Shown here: one piece after another, positions 50,422 to 52,910 of the stretch
How positions within the stretch are numbered: position 1 is the stretch's first letter
Layout: each line of letters begins with the position of its first letter
Source of the DNA: Blautia hansenii
GTDB lineage: Bacteria; Bacillota; Clostridia; Lachnospirales; Lachnospiraceae
Length of the DNA stretch: 52,910 bases
NCBI RefSeq assembly: GCF_013304445.1
Contig: NZ_JAAITA010000020.1
Coordinates: forward strand, 1 to 52,910
Direction of reading: 5' to 3'
Translations under genes and position numbers: made by a program
Notes under the pieces: model-generated
Database searches by the model: none
Told to the model about the DNA's origin: nothing
What the model saw: the letters and a program-made list of their open reading frames with translations, nothing else

Positions 50422-52332
50422 TCGAGTAGAAGGCTAACCATTAGTTGATTAGCCGACCTCTCACACCACCGTGCGTACCGTTCGGTACACGGCGGTTCTT
50501 TAGTTTTCGTAGACTACTAGATAATAGTCAAGCATGGATGTATATCCTAACTTGGCTATTATTTTATTCGAAAAGATTTGGTTCAAGACTTTCGCCATTC
50601 TCCAATAGCCTTTTCTACTGTTGGCTAATTCCTTGGCTTTCCAATCCTCTAATCCTAGTGCTTTCAGCATTCGGCACTTTGTTTTGATTTTCTTCCACTG
50701 TTTCCAATAGACCGCTCTGATTCTGCGTCTTGCCCATTCGTCCGTTTTCTGGAGAAGTTTCTTCATGTCTGCAAGTCTAAAATATTCTACCCATCCTCGC
50801 ACATACTCTTGATACTTCTTTTCTCGCACTTCATTGCTTATCCCTTTGTTCCTGTCAGTAAGTTCTCTGATTCTATTCTTCATCTTTGCTACTGACTTCG
50901 GGTGTACTCTAAATCTGCATTTACCTTTATGTCTATAAAAGCTATATCCGAGGTATTTGACTGTGCTGATATGAGCCACCTCTGTTTTCTTCCGATTTAC
51001 TTTAAGAAATAGTTTCTTTTCAATAAATGGAATGATGTTCTTCAAGGTTCTTTCTGCGCTTTTTCTGCTCTTGCAGAAAATCATACAATCGTCTGCGTAT
51101 CGGACAAATCTATGTCCTCTATTCTCCAGTTCCTTATCCAACTCATTTAGCATTACATTACTAAGCAATGGGCTAAGCGGACCGCCTTGTGGCATTCCAA
51201 CCTCTGTACGTTCAAACATTCCTTTTGCGATTACTCCCGCATTCAGATATTTGTGTATCAAGGATATAACTCTGCCATCTTTGATGGTTCTTGACAATAC
51301 TTCTATCAGCTTATTCTGGCATACTGTGTCGAAGAACTTTTCCAAGTCCATATCTACCACATATACATAGCCATCATTTACGTTCTTTTGGCATTGTCTG
51401 AGAGCATCGTGTGCTCCTCGCTTTGGTCTGAAACCGAAACTATTTTCTGAGAATTGCTCCTCATAGATTGGCGATAATTCCTGTGCTATTGCCTGTTGAA
51501 TAACTCTATCAACAACAGTAGGAACTCCTAACTTTCGAAATTCGCCTTTTGTTTCCTTGGGTATTTCTACCCTTCGAACTGGGTTAGGCTTATACTTTCC
51601 TTCCCTTATCTCTTGGATTAAGGAATCTTGGTTTTCTCTAAGGAAGGGCAGAAGTTCATCCACCTGCATACCATCGATTCCACCTTTTCCTTTGTTTTTC
51701 TTGACTTGTTTATAGGCATTGTTTAGATTGCCTTTTCGCAAAATCAAATCCAAAAGATTGTTCGTCCAATAGTCTGTGATGACACCGCTCTTTTCAGCAA
51801 TCTTAGAGTAGTCGAACACTTCTGCATACTCTTTCTGTTCCGCAGATACCATTTGCAGATAGTCTTCCATATGAAGTTGTCTGTTCTTAAATCTACTTTC
51901 AGTTACATTCATTGCTTGTGTCTCCTAAAGTTCAGCCCTTCGCCAGTGTTTGCAACCACTGGTTTACTATGGCTTCTGCTGACTTCTCACCATTCGTTGT
52001 TACTGACGGATTTCATACTCTGTTTTCATCCGCTGACGAGACCTCCCTTGGTACCACACGTTTCTTTCTCTCCATATATCTGCCACATTTACTACTGTTA
52101 ATTCCGAGTAGTTATTGGACTTTAGTTTGTCGTGCAACCTTATCCTTAACTGTAGCCTGATGTGATTTCTGTTCGTCAGACCAGAGATTTGCCTCCACCT
52201 TCCTTCAGATTCCCCTCACGTTAATCATAGTAACTCTATGAATAGGACACCCTTGGTCTTGGCTATATCCTTCCCACTACTAGGGTGGATTAGGGACTTT
52301 CACCCATTAGAAACGTGCGCCGCAAGGCGCAC
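50422..52332 (-). mobile_element. Group II intron (class C-like)
   Basis: A retroelement of about 1.9 kb, spliced by its own RNA fold. The 5' end reads GTGCGCC with its mirror (52315-52332), then AATGGGTGAAAGTCCC. The 3' end has domain V (50466-50495: GTACC-GAAC-GGTAC with a 2-nt GC bulge and a CCGCCGT/ACGGTGG base) and domain VI (50432-50454, GGCTAATCAAC...GGTTAGCC). It lies 4 bases behind the T-tract of a terminator, a target typical for class C introns. 51913-52314 holds ribozyme domains only. Boundaries are good to a few bases. Confidence 0.85.
50500..51912 (-). CDS. Group II intron reverse transcriptase/maturase
   Basis: Intron-encoded protein of 470 residues that helps splicing and copies the intron into DNA. 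Reverse transcriptase blocks follow in order: GGIDGMQVDELLPFL, RKLGVPTVVDRVIQQA, FSENSFGFRPKRGAHDALRQC, MDLEKFFDTV, VGMPQGGPLSPLLSNVMLNELD, and the active site FVRYADDCMIF, then the maturase domain X (EVREKKYQEYVRGWVEYFRLADM). No HNH endonuclease domain is seen, consistent with class C. The RT is intact, so the intron may be active. Confidence 0.93.
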   Translation of the reverse strand: MNVTESRFKNRQLHMEDYLQMVSAEQKEYAEVFDYSKIAEKSGVITDYWTNNLLDLILRKGNLNNAYKQVKKNKGKGGIDGMQVDELLPFLRENQDSLIQEIREGKYKPNPVRRVEIPKETKGEFRKLGVPTVVDRVIQQAIAQELSPIYEEQFSENSFGFRPKRGAHDALRQCQKNVNDGYVYVVDMDLEKFFDTVCQNKLIEVLSRTIKDGRVISLIHKYLNAGVIAKGMFERTEVGMPQGGPLSPLLSNVMLNELDKELENRGHRFVRYADDCMIFCKSRKSAERTLKNIIPFIEKKLFLKVNRKKTEVAHISTVKYLGYSFYRHKGKCRFRVHPKSVAKMKNRIRELTDRNKGISNEVREKKYQEYVRGWVEYFRLADMKKLLQKTDEWARRRIRAVYWKQWKKIKTKCRMLKALGLEDWKAKELANSRKGYWRMAKVLNQIFSNKIIAKLGYTSMLDYYLVVYEN

Positions 52333-52336
52333 ACGA

Positions 52337-52366
52337 AAAAAAGTACGGGCATACCCGCACTTTTTA
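52337..52366 (-). terminator. Terminator at intron insertion point
   Basis: On the minus strand AAAAAGTGCGGG-TATG-CCCGTACTTTTTTT: a stem with one mismatch and a strong T-tract. It follows the stop of the ribbon-helix-helix-like gene by 15-20 bases. The intron begins 4 bases after the T-run. Confidence 0.85.
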
Positions 52367-52380
52367 TACAGTTTCCTTAT

Positions 52381-52794
52381 TTATTCTGTTTCTTCCTCTG
52401 ATTCTGCCTCTTGCAGACGCTCTTCATTCTCTAATTCCAATTCTTCAGGCTGTGTTACATGAAGTTCCGGTTCATCCTCATCTTGTTTTTCCAGTTCATC
52501 CGCTGCATCCAGTGCCTGGGTGATAATTTCGATCAGATAGTCTTTCTGAGTGAAACGCCCGCGTCTTTGGCGTTTCTCCTTTTCTACTCTCTCTTTTAAG
52601 CGGTTGAATAATTCCTCGGATACTTGTACTGCCAATGTTTTTGCTTCCATCTTTTCCACTCCTTTTTTCATAAAATGCTCTTCGATAACCTTTTGTAAAA
52701 ACTGAGGAATTGTCATTTCTGTTCCTTCCAGTTCTTCCCTGACCTTTTCATGTAATTCTACTGGTATCTTGCCACAGATGTTTTTGGTTTCCAT
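52381..52794 (-). CDS. Ribbon-helix-helix-like DNA-binding protein
   Basis: Protein of 137 residues. The N-terminal part METKNICGKIPVELHEKVREELEGTEMTIPQFLQKVIEEHF and the next part TLAVQVSEELFNRLKERVEKEKRQRRGRFTQKDYLIEIITQAL both look like a strand plus two helices, as in RHH repressors, suggesting two such halves. The C-terminal tail is strongly acidic. It is the first gene in view of the transfer operon and could be a transcription or relaxosome regulator (inference). AAAGGAG precedes its ATG 52794. A terminator follows. Confidence 0.65.
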   Translation of the reverse strand: METKNICGKIPVELHEKVREELEGTEMTIPQFLQKVIEEHFMKKGVEKMEAKTLAVQVSEELFNRLKERVEKEKRQRRGRFTQKDYLIEIITQALDAADELEKQDEDEPELHVTQPEELELENEERLQEAESEEETE

Positions 52795-52862
52795 AGAAGT
52801 CTTTCTCCTTTCTTTTTGTTACAACCAACATACTCCAAAGGTCATCACAAAGCTAAGTCAGC

Positions 52863-52908
52863 AACCACCAGTTCAACTGGTGGTTTGATATTAGCCCTCA
52901 AAAGGGCT
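52863..52908. mobile_element. Probable IS200/IS605-type end at window edge
   Basis: AACCACCAG (52863-52871) and CTGGTGGTT (52877-52885) form a hairpin with a 5-nt TTCAA loop, followed by AGCCCT/AGGGCT (52893-52898 and 52903-52908). Subterminal hairpins of this kind mark IS200/IS605 elements; I recall a very similar one in Firmicutes. The element itself, if present, lies outside the window. Confidence 0.4.
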
Positions 52909-52910
52909 TT

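Noticed and set aside
1-52910. CRISPR array or tRNA gene
   Set aside because: No regularly spaced repeat units and no cloverleaf with a CCA-type end were found by reading either strand.

Overview
The window looks like a piece of an integrative and conjugative element (ICE) from a low-GC Gram-positive gut anaerobe, most likely a member of the Clostridia/Lachnospiraceae. This rests on the type of transfer genes (VirB4, VirD4, PrgI, PcfB, Maff2, MobC and DUF4314/DUF3789/DUF5688-type accessory genes), strong AGGAGG ribosome binding sites, lipoprotein and sortase-anchored surface proteins, and AT-rich DNA. No rRNA, tRNA, CRISPR array or ordinary chromosomal housekeeping block is visible. metK is the only housekeeping-type gene, and it sits inside the transfer operon.

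Layout. (1) 1-6.4 kb: a tyrosine recombinase (integrase), a DinG-type helicase, a gene-free stretch with tandem inverted repeats, a sigma-70 region-4 protein, two small XRE repressors, each preceded by its own repeated motif, and a winged-helix protein without a receiver domain. (2) 6.5-24.1 kb: a visibly more AT-rich cargo island devoted to beta-lactams and the cell wall. It holds blaI-blaR1 and a class D beta-lactamase lipoprotein on the + strand. Divergent from them is an operon of a MecA-like class B PBP and two related lipoproteins. A second operon carries a D,D-carboxypeptidase, a PBP2-like transpeptidase and two small YcxB-like membrane proteins, and a third related lipoprotein stands alone. 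Five copies of TTAC-N4-GTAA, the shape of a BlaI/MecI operator, lie in or next to the four promoters of these units. A metallophosphoesterase and an amber-interrupted BNR-repeat protein also lie in the island. (3) 24.5-52.8 kb: one long minus-strand transfer module. In transcription order it runs: ribbon-helix-helix-like protein, [group II intron], C5-cytosine methyltransferase, amidoligase, gamma-glutamylcyclotransferase, 1.5-thousand-residue thioester/SpaA adhesin, small membrane protein, metK, toprim protein, two accessory proteins, N4/N6 methyltransferase, DUF4406-like protein, candidate oriT, DUF3789, MobC, relaxase, PcfB, ArdC-like protein, DUF4314, VirD4, Maff2, VirB6-like, DUF4313-like, PrgI, VirB4, accessory protein, and a lysozyme/CHAP hydrolase. 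A hairpin resembling an IS200/IS605 end lies at the right edge.

How it works together (inference). The cargo looks like a mobile beta-lactam-inducible cell-wall programme. BlaR1 senses the drug and BlaI leaves its operators. The cell then makes a secreted beta-lactamase, two replacement transpeptidases, a D,D-carboxypeptidase and three members of an uncharacterised lipoprotein family. The mecA-mecR1-mecI arrangement of staphylococci is echoed, but on an ICE and with extra components. The lipoprotein family inside the predicted BlaI regulon is the most novel part.

Several transfer genes show odd starts. The relaxase ATG, coupled to the mobC stop, is out of frame by a 7-bp excess. The CHAP hydrolase and gamma-glutamylcyclotransferase have ideal Shine-Dalgarno sequences facing AAG and ATC. 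This may mean decay, non-canonical initiation or sequence errors.
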